Of a stretch of 64,000 nucleotides of DNA, positions 1 to 8,838 are shown in pieces. A model generated the notes under the pieces. That model was not told the origin of the DNA. It worked only from the letters and a program-made list of their open reading frames with translations, and did not search any database. The stretch spans positions 1 through 64,000 of the forward strand of contig NZ_JABWGN010000024.1 in the NCBI RefSeq assembly GCF_013363975.1. Reading direction: 5' to 3'. Every line of letters starts with the position of its first letter. Positions within the stretch are counted from its first letter, which is position 1. The stretch comes from Nonomuraea montanisoli (GTDB lineage: Bacteria; Actinomycetota; Actinomycetes; Streptosporangiales; Streptosporangiaceae). The translations under genes and the position numbers were made by a program.

Positions 1-1
1 G

Positions 2-1213
<1,212 letters not shown>

Positions 1214-1230
1214 CCCGCACCCGATCGGGG

Positions 1231-1255
1231 GCCGGGGCCGTCGACCGGCCCCGGC
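1231..1255 (+). terminator. Hairpin terminator after groEL
   Basis: Perfect 10-bp arms, GCCGGGGCCG at 1231-1240 and CGGCCCCGGC at 1246-1255, with a 5-nt loop, start 18 nt after the groEL stop. There is no T run, as is usual in high-GC actinomycetes. Confidence 0.6.
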
Positions 1256-1285
1256 ACTTCGACGAATGTGCCAGCCCATAGATTT

Positions 1286-1320
1286 TTCCAGTTGCTGGAA
1301 GTTTCTAGTGAGCGTATATT
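1286..1320 (+). promoter_or_regulatory. Promoter with overlapping operator for the TetR gene at 1328
   Basis: An inverted repeat TTCCAG-TTG-CTGGAA (1286-1300) overlaps a -35-like TTGCTG (1292-1297). It is followed 17 bp later by a -10-like TATATT (1315-1320). Transcription would begin at or next to the ATG at 1328, giving a leaderless message. An operator lying on the -35 box fits autorepression by the TetR protein encoded just downstream. Inferred from sequence only. Confidence 0.5.
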
Positions 1321-1327
1321 CTCGGTC

Positions 1328-1957
1328 ATGGAAGAGACGCGACGCGAGCGCAAGAAGCGGCTGACCCGGCAGCGGATCGCCATGGTGGCCGTCGCGCTGT
1401 TCGCGGAGCAGGGGTACGAGGAGACCACGGTGGCGCAGATCGCCGCCGCGGCCGACGTCGACCCCAAGACGTTCTTCAACTACTTCCGCAGCAAGGACGA
1501 TGTGCTGTTCGCCGACCTGGACCACATCCACGAGCTGCTGCTCGGGGCGATCGTCCGGCGCCACCCGGACGAGGGCCCGGGCGAGGTGCTCGTCCGGATG
1601 GTCCAGGACTACGCCGCCCGGCGCCGCCCCGAGGTCACCCCGAAGCGGCCCGAGGAGCTGTCGGCGTGGTCCAGGCTCGTCATGTCCACTCCGGCCCTCC
1701 AGGCCAAGGGGCTGTACGTGATGCTCGACCTCCAGCGGCGGATCGCCGAGGCGTTGCTGGAGGCGTTCCCCGGAGAGCTCGACCCGGTCACGGCCGCGGC
1801 CATGACCGGGTCCCTGATCGGCGCCATCCAGCAGACGACGCTGGAGAGCGTCCGGCTCGGCCGCACGCAGGACGAGATGTGGGAGGCGTCGCGGCGCGCC
1901 GTCGAGGTCGCCGCGCGCGGCCTGCTCTCGGTGCGGCCCTCCGCCGAAGGCCCCTGA
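1328..1957 (+). CDS. TetR family transcriptional regulator
   Basis: One-component repressor of 209 residues. The N-terminal helix-turn-helix (about residues 10-56) carries the family pattern: an A-LF-E-GY-ETTV block, then IAAAADVDPKTFFNYF and SKDDVLF. The C-terminal ligand domain is generic and gives no ligand. The frame stays open upstream to 1268, but the ATG at 1328 gives a normal TetR N-terminus and sits directly behind the promoter and palindrome at 1286-1320. The CoA ligase gene starts 230 nt downstream on the same strand and may be its target. The last bases of the gene, including TGA, are the first unit of a tandem repeat running to about 2078. Confidence 0.9.
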   Translation: MEETRRERKKRLTRQRIAMVAVALFAEQGYEETTVAQIAAAADVDPKTFFNYFRSKDDVLFADLDHIHELLLGAIVRRHPDEGPGEVLVRMVQDYAARRRPEVTPKRPEELSAWSRLVMSTPALQAKGLYVMLDLQRRIAEALLEAFPGELDPVTAAAMTGSLIGAIQQTTLESVRLGRTQDEMWEASRRAVEVAARGLLSVRPSAEGP

Positions 1958-2078
1958 CGGGAGCTCCCCGACGCGAGTTCCCCGACGCGAGTCTCCTGAC
2001 GTGCGTTCCCTGACGCGGGTCTCCTGATCCGCGTTCCCTTACGCGAGTTGCCTGATGCGCGTTCCCTGACGCGGGCGC
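1951..2078 (+). repeat. 14-15 bp tandem repeat, about nine units, starting over a stop codon
   Basis: Imperfect units of the form CCTGACGCGAGTTC follow each other from 1951 to 2078, the first two or so 15 bp long and the rest 14 bp. The first unit contains the TGA stop of the TetR gene (1955-1957). With a 14-bp period the array cannot keep one reading frame, so it is not coding. It fills most of the gap before the CoA ligase gene. Confidence 0.85.
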
Positions 2079-2187
2079 GCGGACCCGCGCGCGCGAACCC
2101 CTGACGAGGACGCGACTCCGGCCCCGGCGGCACCCGTGCCGTGCCGGCGTGTCGCGCCCGCGACCCCGGAGAAAGGACCCGTTCATC

Positions 2188-3561
2188 ATGAGCGAAAGCG
2201 GCCGGCGGATCGCCCGCGACGCCCGAGAGGCCGTCCGGCAGGGCCCCGAGGAGATCGAGCGGCGCGGGCGCGCGCGGCTGGCCGAGATGGTGGCCCACGC
2301 CCGCGCCCGCTCGCCGTACTATCGCGAGCTGTACCAGGGCCTGCCGGAGCGGGTCGACGACCCGGCGCTGCTCCCGGTCACCGACAAGAAGGCGCTGATG
2401 GCCCGCTTCGACGACTGGGTCACCGACCGCGAGGTCACGCTGGAGCGGGTCCAGGAGTTCGTGGCCGACCCCGCGCGGGCGGGGGAGGCGTTCCTGGGGC
2501 GGTACATGGTGGCCACCACCTCCGGCACCAGCGGGGTGCGCGGCCTGTTCGTGGTGGACGAGCGGTGCATGGCCGTGCACACCGCGCTGGGGTCCCGCGC
2601 CGGCGGCGGTCTCGGCGTCCGCGACCTGCTCCGCGTCGCCGCTCGCGGGGGCCGCACCGCGATCGTGACCGCGCCCGGCGGCCATTTCTCCACCGTCGTC
2701 TCGGCGGCCTGGTTCCGCAGGGAGAGGCCCCTGAGCGGCCGGATCCTCCGGGTCGTCCCGATCAACCAGCCGCTTCCCGACCTGGTCGCCGAGCTCAACC
2801 GCTACAACCCCGCGAGCGTCGCCGGTTTCCTCAGCATGCTCACGCTACTGGCCGCGGAGCAGGAGGCCGGCCGCCTGCGCATCCGTCCCGCGATGATCAT
2901 GCCGGGCGGCGAGACGGCGACGCCGGAGGCCCTGGAGCGGCTGGGCACCGCGTTCCAGGCCAGGGTCCGGGCCTCGTACGCCGCCACGGAGTGCGGATAC
3001 CTCAGCTACGGCTGCGCGCACGGCTGGTACCACGTCAACAGCGACTGGGCGCTGGTCGAGCCGGTCGACGCCGACCACCGGCCGGTCCCCGCCGGCCGGC
3101 CGTCGCACACGGTCCTGATCAGCAACCTCGCCAACCGGGTCCAGCCCATCCTGCGCTACGACATCGGCGACAGCGTCGTGCTGCGCCCCGACCCGTGCCC
3201 GTGCGGCAGCCCGCTGCCCGCCATCCGCGTGCGGGGCCGCGCCGCCGACCTGCTCACCTTCCCCGCCGGCGACGGCGAGCAGGTGAGCGTCTCGCCCATG
3301 CTGTTCGGCACCCTGCTGGACCGGGCGCCCGGCGTGGAGCGGTTCCAGATCGTCCAGACCGCACCCACCACCCTGCGCGTCCGCCTGCGGGTCGGCGACG
3401 GCGCCGACGCCGACGCCGTGTGGGCGACGGTGCGCGGCGAGATCGCCCACCTGCTCACCGAGCACCGGGCCGGGGACGTCACACTGGAACGGGCCGAGGA
3501 GCCGCCGCAGCAGTCGCCGGGCGGCAAGCTCCGCAGGATCATCCCCCTGACCAGGCCCTGA
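2188..3561 (+). CDS. Phenylacetate-CoA ligase-like adenylating enzyme (ANL superfamily)
   Basis: Expected to activate a carboxylic acid as an acyl-adenylate and pass it to CoA (PaaK/coenzyme F390 synthetase branch). The protein has 457 residues. Near residues 109-117 is the phosphate-binding loop TTSGTSG. An ATECG segment lies near residue 263 and LRYDIGD near 322, matching the adenylate-binding and hinge motifs. A Cys-x-Cys-Gly segment near residue 336 resembles the small metal/structural element of PaaK-like enzymes. The start at 2188 follows GGAGAAAGGA by about 10 nt; a GTG at 2149 in frame is less likely. No PaaA-E genes, carrier protein or other biosynthetic genes are near, so the acid substrate is unknown. 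The TetR gene upstream is the likely regulator. The last 15 bp, including the stop, are repeated downstream. Confidence 0.8.
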   Translation: MSESGRRIARDAREAVRQGPEEIERRGRARLAEMVAHARARSPYYRELYQGLPERVDDPALLPVTDKKALMARFDDWVTDREVTLERVQEFVADPARAGEAFLGRYMVATTSGTSGVRGLFVVDERCMAVHTALGSRAGGGLGVRDLLRVAARGGRTAIVTAPGGHFSTVVSAAWFRRERPLSGRILRVVPINQPLPDLVAELNRYNPASVAGFLSMLTLLAAEQEAGRLRIRPAMIMPGGETATPEALERLGTAFQARVRASYAATECGYLSYGCAHGWYHVNSDWALVEPVDADHRPVPAGRPSHTVLISNLANRVQPILRYDIGDSVVLRPDPCPCGSPLPAIRVRGRAADLLTFPAGDGEQVSVSPMLFGTLLDRAPGVERFQIVQTAPTTLRVRLRVGDGADADAVWATVRGEIAHLLTEHRAGDVTLERAEEPPQQSPGGKLRRIIPLTRP

Positions 3562-3591
3562 CTGACCAGGCCCGGACTGGCCGGACCCTGA
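3547..3591 (+). repeat. Three 15-bp tandem units beginning with the end of the CoA ligase gene
   Basis: CTGACCAGGCCCTGA (3547-3561, the gene's last five codons including its stop) is followed by CTGACCAGGCCCGGA (3562-3576; 14 of 15 identical) and CTGGCCGGACCCTGA (3577-3591). The terminal segment has been copied downstream. Confidence 0.85.
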
Positions 3592-3627
3592 GGGCGGCGC
3601 CTCGGGGAGCGCATTCCCCGGGACGCG

Positions 3628-4347
3628 TCAGGGGGGACCGAGCACGGGCGGGGTGATGAGCGCGCGGGCGACGTCGGAGAAGTAGCGCTCGGAAGCGTCC
3701 TCCTCGCCCGCGTCCTGCCCGGAGGGGCGCGGTCCTGAGGCGTCCGGCCCGGAGGAGGGCGGTTCTGAGGCGTCCGGCTCGGAGGGGTGCGGCTCGGGGA
3801 TCGGGCCGATCAGGCCCAGGACGACCCCCTGGCTGAGGCCGATGAGCAGACCCCGCAGGGCCGTGGCCAGGCGCCGCGCCTGGCGCGGGGTGAGCGCGGC
3901 CCCGTCGTGGGCGCGGCCGGCGAACAGCGCGGTCAGCCGTTCCTCGTGCGCCCGCACGGAGGCGGCGAACCTGGGCCCCAGCCCGGGGTCGCGCAGCGCC
4001 ATGTCCTGCATGCTGATCTCGAACGACAGGTGTCGCCGCGCGTCGGGGTCGTCGCAGAGGCGGCGGTAGTGGCGGGCGAACGCGCCGACCGCGTCCGCGA
4101 GGCCGAGCCCCGCAGGGACGGCCTGCTCCAGATCCTCGTAGTGCGGGCCGAGATGGTCGGTGAGCAGCGCGATCAGCAGGCCGTCCTTGCTGCCGAACAG
4201 CGAGTAGACGGCGCCCGTCGTGAGCCCCGCCAGCTCGGCGATCTCCTCCAGCCTGGCCCGGTGGCCGTCCCTGGCGACGACCTGACGCGCGGATTCCAGC
4301 AGCGCCCGCCGGTTGCGCTCCTTGGCCTCCGCCCTTGTTACTCTCAT
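3628..4347 (-). CDS. TetR family transcriptional regulator with repeat-bearing C-terminal tail
   Basis: A 239-residue repressor. The N-terminal HTH reads IAELAGLTTGAVYSLFGSK, a standard TetR recognition helix. The core ends around residue 185. It is followed by a Pro/Ser/Glu/Asp-rich stretch encoded by 30-bp tandem repeats, then a short conserved-looking end (YFSDVARALI). The gene is divergent from the maleylpyruvate-isomerase-like gene at 4406, 58 bp away. A long inverted repeat spans its start codon and the shared promoter region, so autorepression plus control of the divergent gene is the natural inference. The ligand is unknown. Confidence 0.9.
   Translation of the reverse strand: MRVTRAEAKERNRRALLESARQVVARDGHRARLEEIAELAGLTTGAVYSLFGSKDGLLIALLTDHLGPHYEDLEQAVPAGLGLADAVGAFARHYRRLCDDPDARRHLSFEISMQDMALRDPGLGPRFAASVRAHEERLTALFAGRAHDGAALTPRQARRLATALRGLLIGLSQGVVLGLIGPIPEPHPSEPDASEPPSSGPDASGPRPSGQDAGEEDASERYFSDVARALITPPVLGPP
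3701..3790 (-). repeat. 30-bp in-frame tandem repeat in a TetR C-terminal tail
   Basis: Two close 30-bp units (3731-3760 and 3761-3790, plus-strand form GGTCCTGAGGCGTCCGGCCC...) and a more diverged third unit before them. They encode about ten-residue blocks rich in Pro, Asp, Ala and Ser. The period keeps the frame, so the array lengthens a linker without breaking the gene. Confidence 0.7.
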
Positions 4348-4379
4348 AATCCTATTATTGCCGTAATCTCGTTATGAGA
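4342..4379. promoter_or_regulatory. Inverted-repeat operator in a divergent promoter region
   Basis: Perfect 8-bp arms TCTCATAA (4342-4349) and TTATGAGA (4372-4379) are 22 bp apart. A nested ATAAT-CCT-ATTAT lies at 4346-4358. The region is locally AT-rich in otherwise GC-rich DNA and lies between the divergent TetR gene (start 4347) and the gene at 4406. Likely binding site of that TetR protein. Confidence 0.55.
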
Positions 4380-4405
4380 TCTCCCTCGACCCCAGGAGCG
4401 CCACC

Positions 4406-5023
4406 ATGGACGTCGTCGCCGCCATCGCAGCCGAACGCCGGGAACTGGCGGACCTGCTGGAGGACCTCCCGCCCGAGCTGTGGGAGGCGCCCAGCCTGTG
4501 CGCCGGGTGGCGGGTGCGCGAGGTCGCGGCGCACATGTCGCTGGGCTTCCGCCTCTCGCTGCCCAGGATGGCGCTCGAACTCGTCAAGGCGGGCGGCGGC
4601 ATGAACCGGATGACCGACCGGCGGGCCCGCCTGGACGCCGCCGCCATGTCCACGGCCGACCTGGTCGCCGCGATCCGCGACAACGCGCACCACCCCTGGC
4701 GGCCGCCGGTCGGCGGGCTCCCGGCCGCGCTCGGCCACGACGTGGTCCACGGCCTCGACATCACCGTCGCCGCCGGGGTCGATCGCCGGGTCCCCGAGGA
4801 GCGCGTACGCCTGCTGCTGGAGCAGGTCACCCCGCGCGGCGCGCGGTTCTTCGGCGCCGACCTGCGCGGCGTGCGGCTGCTCGCCGACGACCTCGACTGG
4901 TCCTTCGGCGCCGGCACGCCGGTGACCGGCGCCGCCCAGGACCTCCTGCTCGTCGCCTACGGCCGCAGGCTCCCGCCGGGACGCCTGCGCGGCGAGGCGA
5001 GCGACCGCTACGCCGCCGTGTGA
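4406..5023 (+). CDS. Maleylpyruvate isomerase family / TIGR03083-type protein
   Basis: A 205-residue member of the DinB-like four-helix-bundle family annotated in actinobacteria as mycothiol-dependent maleylpyruvate isomerase. Family hallmarks: the early LWEAPSLCAGWRVREVAAHM block (residues 29-48), whose His is a metal-ligand candidate, and the ALGHDVVHGLD segment near residue 112, which supplies further His/Asp ligands. Many members act in thiol-dependent detoxification, but only a few have been tested, so the reaction is not assigned. It is divergent from a TetR gene and probably controlled by it. The final codons and stop are inside a 23-26 bp tandem repeat. Confidence 0.8.
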   Translation: MDVVAAIAAERRELADLLEDLPPELWEAPSLCAGWRVREVAAHMSLGFRLSLPRMALELVKAGGGMNRMTDRRARLDAAAMSTADLVAAIRDNAHHPWRPPVGGLPAALGHDVVHGLDITVAAGVDRRVPEERVRLLLEQVTPRGARFFGADLRGVRLLADDLDWSFGAGTPVTGAAQDLLLVAYGRRLPPGRLRGEASDRYAAV

Positions 5024-5078
5024 GCGACCGCTACGCCGCGGCGAGGCCGGCGACCGCTACGCCGCCGCGTGAGCGACC
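5001..5078 (+). repeat. 23-26 bp tandem repeat over the 3' end of the gene at 4406
   Basis: The block GCGACCGCTACGCCGCC occurs at 5001-5017, again at 5024-5040 (last base differs) and at 5050-5066; a partial GCGACCG follows at 5073. The first unit is coding and runs into the TGA stop (5021-5023); the second and third are downstream. The intervening bases are also similar (GTGTGA versus GCGTGA). Confidence 0.8.
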
Positions 5079-5106
5079 GCCCTCGTCCGGCCGCGCGGAT
5101 CGCGGG

Positions 5107-6519
5107 TCACACGAGGCGGCGGATCTCGCCGTACGCCCGATAGAAGCCGCCGCGGCCGGACGGGCGCACGCCGTCCACGACGTACCGGGCGCCCGCCTCC
5201 CGGATCTCCCTGGGGAACTGGACGTTCCACTCCTCGTACCCGGGAGTGGAGACCCGCACCCGCAGCCGGTCGCCTTCCCGCACGCACTCCACCAGTACGC
5301 CGCCGCTCGCCTCGGTGGTGGTCTCGACGGCGACCGACGGCTCGACCGGGGCGAGCGTGGCCGCGGCCTTGACGTCCACCGGCTGCGGAACCGTGCCCTC
5401 GCGCGCCGCCGCGATGGCCGCCTCACTGGCGTCGATGCAGGCCAGCGTGCCGTCGGTGGTGACGATGTAGAGGCGGTCGTCGAGGAACTGCATGGACAGG
5501 GCCGAGCCGCAGCCCGTGCCGAGCTTCCACAGCCGCTCGCCGGAGGCGTCGAAGCAGTAGACCGAGGAGTGGTTGTCGCCGGCGAAGACGTGCCGGCCGT
5601 CGGGGGAGGTGGCGCAGGAGTAGACGTAGCCGTCGCACCGGTAGACGGCCTCGGTGCGGCCGTCGCCCTTGGCCAGCCGGTAGACGGCCCTGCCGGCGGT
5701 GCCCGCGTACACCGAGTGCCGCTCCTGCCAGCCGAACAGCACGTCGTCGGCCTCCTTGTTCTCCCACACGAGGGAGCCGTCGGAGGCGTCGTAGCGGGCC
5801 ACGCCGTTGGAGTGTCCGTGGTAGACGGCGTCGTGGTCGCAGCGGACCATCCAGGCGGAGCCGCCGCGGCCGGTGCGCGCCCACTGGAACTCGTCCTCGT
5901 AGTCGATCGTGGTGATGCGCCCGTCCCGGTCGGAGACGCCGAGGATGCCGTCGCGGATGTCCAGCCAGTAGATGTCCACGTCGGCGGCGATCTCGTACGC
6001 CGAGCGCGGCACCTTGCCGCTGAGGTCGTAGACGCGGCCGTCGTCGCACCCGGCGTAGATCCAGAAGTCGTCGGCGACGATGCACTTGACGCCGTCGGGC
6101 AGGCGGAAGCGGTTGGTGACGGCGCCGGAGTGGGCGACGGTGTAGACGTCGCCGCGCTGGTTGCCGACCCAGCAGCGCTCGGCGTCCACGAAGACGCCGA
6201 AGGCGGCGGCGCCGCTGGCGAAGCGCCACAGCACCGGCGCCTGCCGGGCGGTGGAGCGGCTGCTGGTGACCGACCGGCGGGTGATCGCCCGGCGCTGACG
6301 CACCCCGCGCACGGCCGGCGCGTACCCTTTGCGGGTCTTCTCGCCGATCTTCCTGTCGGCCGCCGCCTGCGCCTTGGCCTCCGTCGGGAAGCCGGTGACC
6401 TTCGTCTGGCCGGCCTCGCCGATGCGTCCGTACGTGATCGTCACCTGGGTGCCGGAGGCCGTCACCTCGTAGAACTTGTGCGCGCCGCCGTCGTCCTCCG
6501 ACAGCTCCAGGTACGTCAT
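5107..6519 (-). CDS. WGR domain fused to a beta-propeller
   Basis: A 470-residue protein. Residues 1 to about 80 form a WGR domain (YGRIGEAGQT near residue 30, followed by the Lys/Ala-rich helix), a fold known from PARP-like proteins and bacterial stand-alone forms where it contacts nucleic acid. A basic linker follows (RQRRAITRR). From about residue 95 to 350 come repeated blades of the PQQ/WD type, each with a WxG or VYxG strand followed by an aspartate turn, as in GNQRGDVY and AGCDDGRVYD. The C-terminal roughly 80 residues form another beta-rich region. There is no signal peptide, so it is cytosolic. It stands alone between the gene at 4406 and the sigma operon. Function unknown. Confidence 0.75.
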   Translation of the reverse strand: MTYLELSEDDGGAHKFYEVTASGTQVTITYGRIGEAGQTKVTGFPTEAKAQAAADRKIGEKTRKGYAPAVRGVRQRRAITRRSVTSSRSTARQAPVLWRFASGAAAFGVFVDAERCWVGNQRGDVYTVAHSGAVTNRFRLPDGVKCIVADDFWIYAGCDDGRVYDLSGKVPRSAYEIAADVDIYWLDIRDGILGVSDRDGRITTIDYEDEFQWARTGRGGSAWMVRCDHDAVYHGHSNGVARYDASDGSLVWENKEADDVLFGWQERHSVYAGTAGRAVYRLAKGDGRTEAVYRCDGYVYSCATSPDGRHVFAGDNHSSVYCFDASGERLWKLGTGCGSALSMQFLDDRLYIVTTDGTLACIDASEAAIAAAREGTVPQPVDVKAAATLAPVEPSVAVETTTEASGGVLVECVREGDRLRVRVSTPGYEEWNVQFPREIREAGARYVVDGVRPSGRGGFYRAYGEIRRLV

Positions 6520-6598
6520 GTCCGCTCACTCCACGCTCGGGCTGATCAACTGCCCGGGACACTAGAGCACTGCGGCGACAAATCGTGTTATGTCCAGC

Positions 6599-7225
6599 TC
6601 AACGGGTTTTCCGTGGCCCCTGGCCGGCGACGTCCAGCGCCACCAGCAGCAGCGCCAGGGCCGCCGCCCAGCCGAGGTGCACGCTCTCCCAGGCCGGCTC
6701 GCCGGGGTAGAGCCACGGCCAGTACGGCCCGCGCAGGACCAGGGTGACCGAGAACACCGCCACCAGCGCCCCCGTCCCGGCGAGCGCCGCGGTCCTGCCC
6801 TCGTACCGGCGCGCGGCGACCGTGGCCGCCAGCAGACCGGCCACGACGCAGGCCGCGGCCTCCACCGCCATCCCCGGGACCCGCAGGACGGCGCCGGCGG
6901 GGAGCCGCGCCACCGCGATCGCGCACGCGGCCGACCAGCACGCCCCGGCGGTCAGGGCGCCGGCCGCGTAGCGGATGCGGTGGCGCAGCACGCGGGGGAC
7001 CGGGCTGGCGGCGGTGCTCGCGGCCATCTCGTCGAGGACGGTGAAGCCGGCGGCGGCGCCCAGCAGCGGTCCGGCCGTCCTGAGCAGGGTGAGGGCGGTG
7101 CCGGACCCCAGGGAGGAGCCGGCGTCGATCACGCTGACCAGGAGCACGACCAGCAGGCCGGACAGGAGCAGGGGGATCCAGTCGAGGGCCCGCGTCACCG
7201 GCCTGATCAGGCGGATCATCAGCAT
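6599..7225 (-). CDS. Membrane protein, last gene of the ECF sigma/ABC operon
   Basis: A 208-residue protein with about six hydrophobic helices (for example LLLSGLLVVLLVSV near residue 20 and AALALLLVAL near the C-terminus) and no recognisable catalytic motif. The ATG at 7225 overlaps the 3' end of the preceding gene by 7 bp. A second in-frame Met lies at 7219. By position it is a membrane partner of the ABC ATPase and the 539-residue membrane protein upstream. It could be a second permease subunit or an accessory protein; sequence alone does not decide. Confidence 0.75.
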   Translation of the reverse strand: MLMIRLIRPVTRALDWIPLLLSGLLVVLLVSVIDAGSSLGSGTALTLLRTAGPLLGAAAGFTVLDEMAASTAASPVPRVLRHRIRYAAGALTAGACWSAACAIAVARLPAGAVLRVPGMAVEAAACVVAGLLAATVAARRYEGRTAALAGTGALVAVFSVTLVLRGPYWPWLYPGEPAWESVHLGWAAALALLLVALDVAGQGPRKTR

Positions 7226-8838
7226 GGCCGCCCCTTCACGGGTTCGGCGGCGAACTCGGGACGCAGCCCGAGCAGCGGCAGCGCCTCGCCGATGCCGCTG
7301 CGCGGGTCCGTCAGGGTGTCCCAGTGCGCCCAGACGCGTTCCCGCGCCGTGGGCGAGGCCAGCAGCCGGCGCGCGTACCCCACCTCGGCGGAGCCGTACC
7401 GGACGCCGAGGGGGAAGGGCCCCGCGGCATAGGAGGAGCCGCCGATCTGGACCTGCCGGTCCTGCGGCAGGGTGGGCGGCACGACCTGTCCGAGCAGCCA
7501 CAGCGCCACGAGCGTGCGCGCCTGGCCGCGCGCGTCGCAGCTCTCCCGCGCCGAGGGGTTCGCCCGCCCCAGCCCCGTGACCTGGTCGATCAGGTCGGCG
7601 GCGAGGACCGCGCGGTGGTCGTCGCCGGTGCCGGCGCGGCCCCACACCATGAACGTCCTGACGGAGGCCGCGTCGTGGTCGTCGTACGCGGCCCAGCTCT
7701 CGGCCCACTGCCGCACGACCGGCAGGCGGTCGCGCAGGCGCGGGGGCAGCGCCTCCGCGACGGGGCCGGCCGCCGCGACCCACGACGGAATCCACGGCTC
7801 GTAGCCCGGGAAGGCGCAGTAGGTGAGCGGGCCGTGCCGCTCGCAGTGCCGGCTCCGCGGCGCCAGGTAGCGCTCGCGCACCCAGGCGGGCAGCCGCTCG
7901 GGTCGCGCCTGCCCGGCGGGGAACCGCAGGGTGCTGACCTCGGCGCCGGGCGCCCGTGCGGAGGCGACGGCTCCGGCGGGCACCGCGACCGCCGCGGCGG
8001 CCAGCGCCGCGACCAGCCTCGCCGGCCGCCGTCCGTGCCGCAGCAGCGCCAGCGCGCCCATCAGCGCGACCGCCGCCAGCAGGTAGAGCACGTGCAGTCC
8101 CGACGGCCGGCCGGGCCAGTCGGGGCCGTGGAACAGCACGACCGGCAGGAACCAGTCGCCGTAGCCGCTCTGGTTGCCGTTCAGGTACGTGAAGGCGCCC
8201 ACCAGGAACACCGCCAGCGGCGCCGCGACCGCCCACCGGACCCAGCGGGCCAGCACCGCGCCCAGGGCGGCGGCGAACGGCACCGACAGGATCCCGGCCA
8301 GCGCCTCGAAGGGGTCCAACGTCCCGGCCGACGGCCCCATGGCCGCGCGGATCGCCAGGTAGAGCGCCATCACCAGGACCGCGATCCCGGTCCCGGCGGC
8401 CACGACCGCGGCGGCGGCGGCCGAGGTGCGCGCCGCGGCACGTCCGGGCAGCGCGGCCAGCGCCTGTGGCACGCCCGGGCGACGGTCGCGCGCGACGGCG
8501 AGGTGGGCGGTCAGCAGCGCCGCCGCGGCGAGCAGCAGCATGGCCCCCGACATGCTCACCGGGTCGGTCGTCTGGTCGGGCAGCCACTCCCACACGGCCA
8601 CCAGCCGCAGCGCCAGACAGAGGACGGCCGCGCCCCACAGGAGAGGGCTGCGCAGCGCCCGGCGCAGCTCGAAGGCGAACAACGCCCGTGCGCCCGGCCA
8701 CCCTCCGACCGGCCCTTTCCCGAGCGGCCACCCTCCGGCCTGCCGTTTCTCGGCCGGCCGCCCTCCGGTCAACCCTTCGTCCGCCCTGTCTCCGGTCTGC
8801 CGTTCCCGGGACGGCCGCGCGGGGCGCCGCCCGGTCAT
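7219..8838 (-). CDS. ABC-2-like membrane protein (permease candidate)
   Basis: A 539-residue protein. A low-complexity N-terminus (residues about 10-47, encoded by 30-bp repeats) precedes FAFELRRALRSPLLWGAAVLCLALR, the typical entry of ABC-2 export permeases, followed by about six membrane helices to residue 270. The remaining half is a predicted extracytoplasmic soluble region with several Cys residues (SRHCERHGPLTYCAF) before the C-terminus. It overlaps the ABC ATPase gene by ATGA. It is likely the membrane half of the exporter; the large C-terminal domain is unusual for a plain ABC-2 permease. Substrate unknown. Confidence 0.7.
   Translation of the reverse strand: MTGRRPARPSRERQTGDRADEGLTGGRPAEKRQAGGWPLGKGPVGGWPGARALFAFELRRALRSPLLWGAAVLCLALRLVAVWEWLPDQTTDPVSMSGAMLLLAAAALLTAHLAVARDRRPGVPQALAALPGRAAARTSAAAAAVVAAGTGIAVLVMALYLAIRAAMGPSAGTLDPFEALAGILSVPFAAALGAVLARWVRWAVAAPLAVFLVGAFTYLNGNQSGYGDWFLPVVLFHGPDWPGRPSGLHVLYLLAAVALMGALALLRHGRRPARLVAALAAAAVAVPAGAVASARAPGAEVSTLRFPAGQARPERLPAWVRERYLAPRSRHCERHGPLTYCAFPGYEPWIPSWVAAAGPVAEALPPRLRDRLPVVRQWAESWAAYDDHDAASVRTFMVWGRAGTGDDHRAVLAADLIDQVTGLGRANPSARESCDARGQARTLVALWLLGQVVPPTLPQDRQVQIGGSSYAAGPFPLGVRYGSAEVGYARRLLASPTARERVWAHWDTLTDPRSGIGEALPLLGLRPEFAAEPVKGRPC
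8696..8811 (-). repeat. About 30-bp degenerate tandem repeat in the permease N-terminus
   Basis: Four units (8696-8725, 8726-8755, 8756-8782, 8783-8811; plus-strand pattern GGCCACCCTCCGGCCTGCCG...). They encode Gly/Trp/Pro/Lys-rich blocks such as GGWPLGKGPVGGWPG. The last two units are shorter by 3 and 1 bp, so the array is decaying. Confidence 0.75.

Noticed and set aside
1951..2078. CRISPR-like array
   Set aside because: Units are contiguous 14-15 bp tandem copies without spacers, and no cas genes are in the window.
2188..3561. Phenylacetate degradation locus
   Set aside because: Only a PaaK-like ligase is present; no ring epoxidase, isomerase or hydratase genes are nearby.
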